In this document: in pieces, positions 11,891-12,485 of the stretch
Position numbering within the stretch: position 1 is the stretch's first letter
Layout: each line of letters begins with the position of its first letter
From: JBEKDJ01 sp050014415
GTDB lineage: Bacteria > Desulfobacterota > BSN033 > UBA1163
DNA: 12,485 nucleotides
Assembly (NCBI GenBank): GCA_050014415.1
Contig: JBEKDJ010000126.1
Location: 1-12,485 of the forward strand
Direction of reading: 5' to 3'
Notes under the pieces: generated by a model
What the model was told of the DNA's origin: nothing
Database searches by the model: none
The model's input: only the letters and a program-made list of their open reading frames with translations
Translations under genes and position numbers: made by a program

Positions 11891-12021
11891 AGCAAAGCCT
11901 CCTTTCATCTCATAAATAATCTATATAAAAATCCATTCTTCAACTGCTTGCCAAAAAAGCGTCTATCTTCCTCTCCGGGGCCTGGGCTACCCGGTTCTCT
12001 CTTGGAAGAATAAAAGACAAA

Positions 12022-12049
12022 ACCCCATTCCCTTTTCAAGAAATGGGGT
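12022..12049 (-). terminator. Intrinsic terminator in the leader of the small-ORF cluster
   Basis: On the minus strand ACCCCATT (12049-12042) pairs with AATGGGGT (12029-12022) around a 12-nt loop, followed by TTTTGTCTTTT. It lies about 75-100 bp downstream of the duplicated promoter and seven bases after a 4-codon ORF (ATG GTC TGG AGA TGA, 12070-12056). It could act as an attenuator or simply end a short transcript. Confidence 0.6.
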
Positions 12050-12162
12050 CTAAATTCATCTCCAGACCATACACCCACCTTGCAGGTTAGAGGTTAATAA
12101 TGGAGGGCTTCAGTTACGATTGTAGCGTACTAAATTAGGAACGGGATGTCAATGAGAATTGG
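12043..12162 (-). repeat. Promoter-leader module, copy 2 (120 bp)
   Basis: Second copy of 8079-8198. The ATG at 12070 corresponds to ATG 8106 of copy 1 and also begins M-x-W-R, but a TGA closes it after four codons. Nothing resembling the small secreted protein follows, so the module has been separated from, or moved without, that gene. Confidence 0.9.
12124..12152 (-). promoter_or_regulatory. Sigma70-like promoter upstream of the small-ORF cluster
   Basis: Identical to the promoter at 8160-8188: TTGACA (12152-12147), a 17-bp spacer and TACGCT (12129-12124), reading leftwards towards the terminator at 12022-12049 and the small ORFs. Confidence 0.65.
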
Positions 12163-12242
12163 AAAGGCTCTTAATTCAGTTGCGGTGACGCTCTGGTGAC
12201 GGTTTTTCTGGAATGTAAGCTATTGAATTTGTTAGGAGTGAA

Positions 12243-12278
12243 TGGTGGCGGTGCAGGGATTTGAACCCTGGACACTGC
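12243..12278 (-). pseudogene. 3' fragment of a tRNA gene (probable attachment-site scar)
   Basis: The minus strand ends in a perfect tRNA T-arm (CAGGG-TTCAAAT-CCCTG), the acceptor strand CACCGCC, an A discriminator and CCA at 12245-12243. The partner acceptor strand (GGCGGTG), D-arm and anticodon arm are absent from the next 120 bases. Such 3' fragments mark the far end of elements inserted into tRNA genes. Given the orientation, the element would extend to the right and the intact tRNA would lie beyond the window. The isotype cannot be read. Confidence 0.75.
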
Positions 12279-12485
12279 GGCTATGAGTTGCTGGAAGAGG
12301 ATAACAAAGTCTATAAAAGACAGTTGGAAACTTGAATGACGGAGTCCCCTTGAGGGTGTGAAGTACTTCCTGAAGTCAACAATCCAGCACTTTAGCAAAG
12401 TATGCACAATTTGAATTGGTAATCATCAACGTCCCTTTTCTTGGCTCACAGCCTCTTCATTCACTTTGTTATTTCTGGGGTGGCG
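12279..12485. other. No recognisable gene
   Basis: About 200 bp to the window edge. A minus-strand frame that runs through the tRNA fragment (12171-12407) has no ribosome binding site and is not believed. If the tRNA fragment is an attachment scar, this is the terminal sequence of an element lying to the right. Confidence 0.3.

Noticed and set aside
11768..12013. 81-codon + strand frame
   Set aside because: It is antisense to the 41-residue ORF with AAAGGAGG, and its low-complexity Leu/Phe composition is that of an antisense shadow.

Overview
The window looks like an accessory stretch of a Gram-negative bacterial chromosome of moderate GC. A lipobox lipoprotein, a HAMP/HD-GYP sensor and a G/C-run 'aaatccccc' type dispersed element are all common in Desulfobacterota/Nitrospirota-like sediment bacteria, but the taxonomic guess is weak. 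No phylogenetic marker is present.

Left part (1-5100), mainly ordinary chromosomal genes on the + strand. A fragmentary minus-strand gene runs off the left edge. It is followed by a one-TM protein of unknown function (339-1127), a 149-bp MITE-like element with 23-bp terminal inverted repeats (1297-1445), a VOC-fold/methylmalonyl-CoA-epimerase-like protein (1505-1954), and a two-gene operon joined by an ATGA overlap: a membrane HD-GYP c-di-GMP phosphodiesterase (2479-3831) and a TPR-like lipoprotein (3828-5012) containing an exact 300-bp-period tandem repeat. A strong hairpin terminator separates the operon from a minus-strand tRNA-Ala(CGC) at 5099-5174.

Middle part (5165-10416), all minus-strand accessory genes. 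It opens with a truncated tyrosine recombinase whose stop codon lies inside the 5' end of the tRNA gene, and a truncated phage-type ORF. Then come genes that look like integron cassettes: a secreted proteasome-fold (Ntn-hydrolase-like) protein, a small secreted protein, a secreted trypsin-like serine protease, and a two-gene unit (coiled-coil protein plus two-TM protein). At least two gene 3' ends carry attC-like sites (8304-8401 and 9400-9466) with the same TAAC-N6-ATGCACCGGA layout, and a GTTAGGC half-site lies at 10410-10416. No IntI is visible, so this resembles a CALIN (cluster of attC sites lacking an integron integrase).

Right part (10489-12485) holds five very small minus-strand ORFs with strong Shine-Dalgarno sequences, one with a partial CHC2 primase-type zinc motif. 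They lie downstream of a promoter-leader module that is a 120-bp near-copy of the one in front of the small secreted protein (8079-8198 versus 12043-12162). In the right copy the leader runs into a 4-codon ORF and then an intrinsic terminator. A 220-bp block holding convergent gene ends is duplicated at 7397-7616 and 10489-10708. A 3' tRNA fragment at 12243-12278 looks like the attachment-site scar of another element that would extend to the right.
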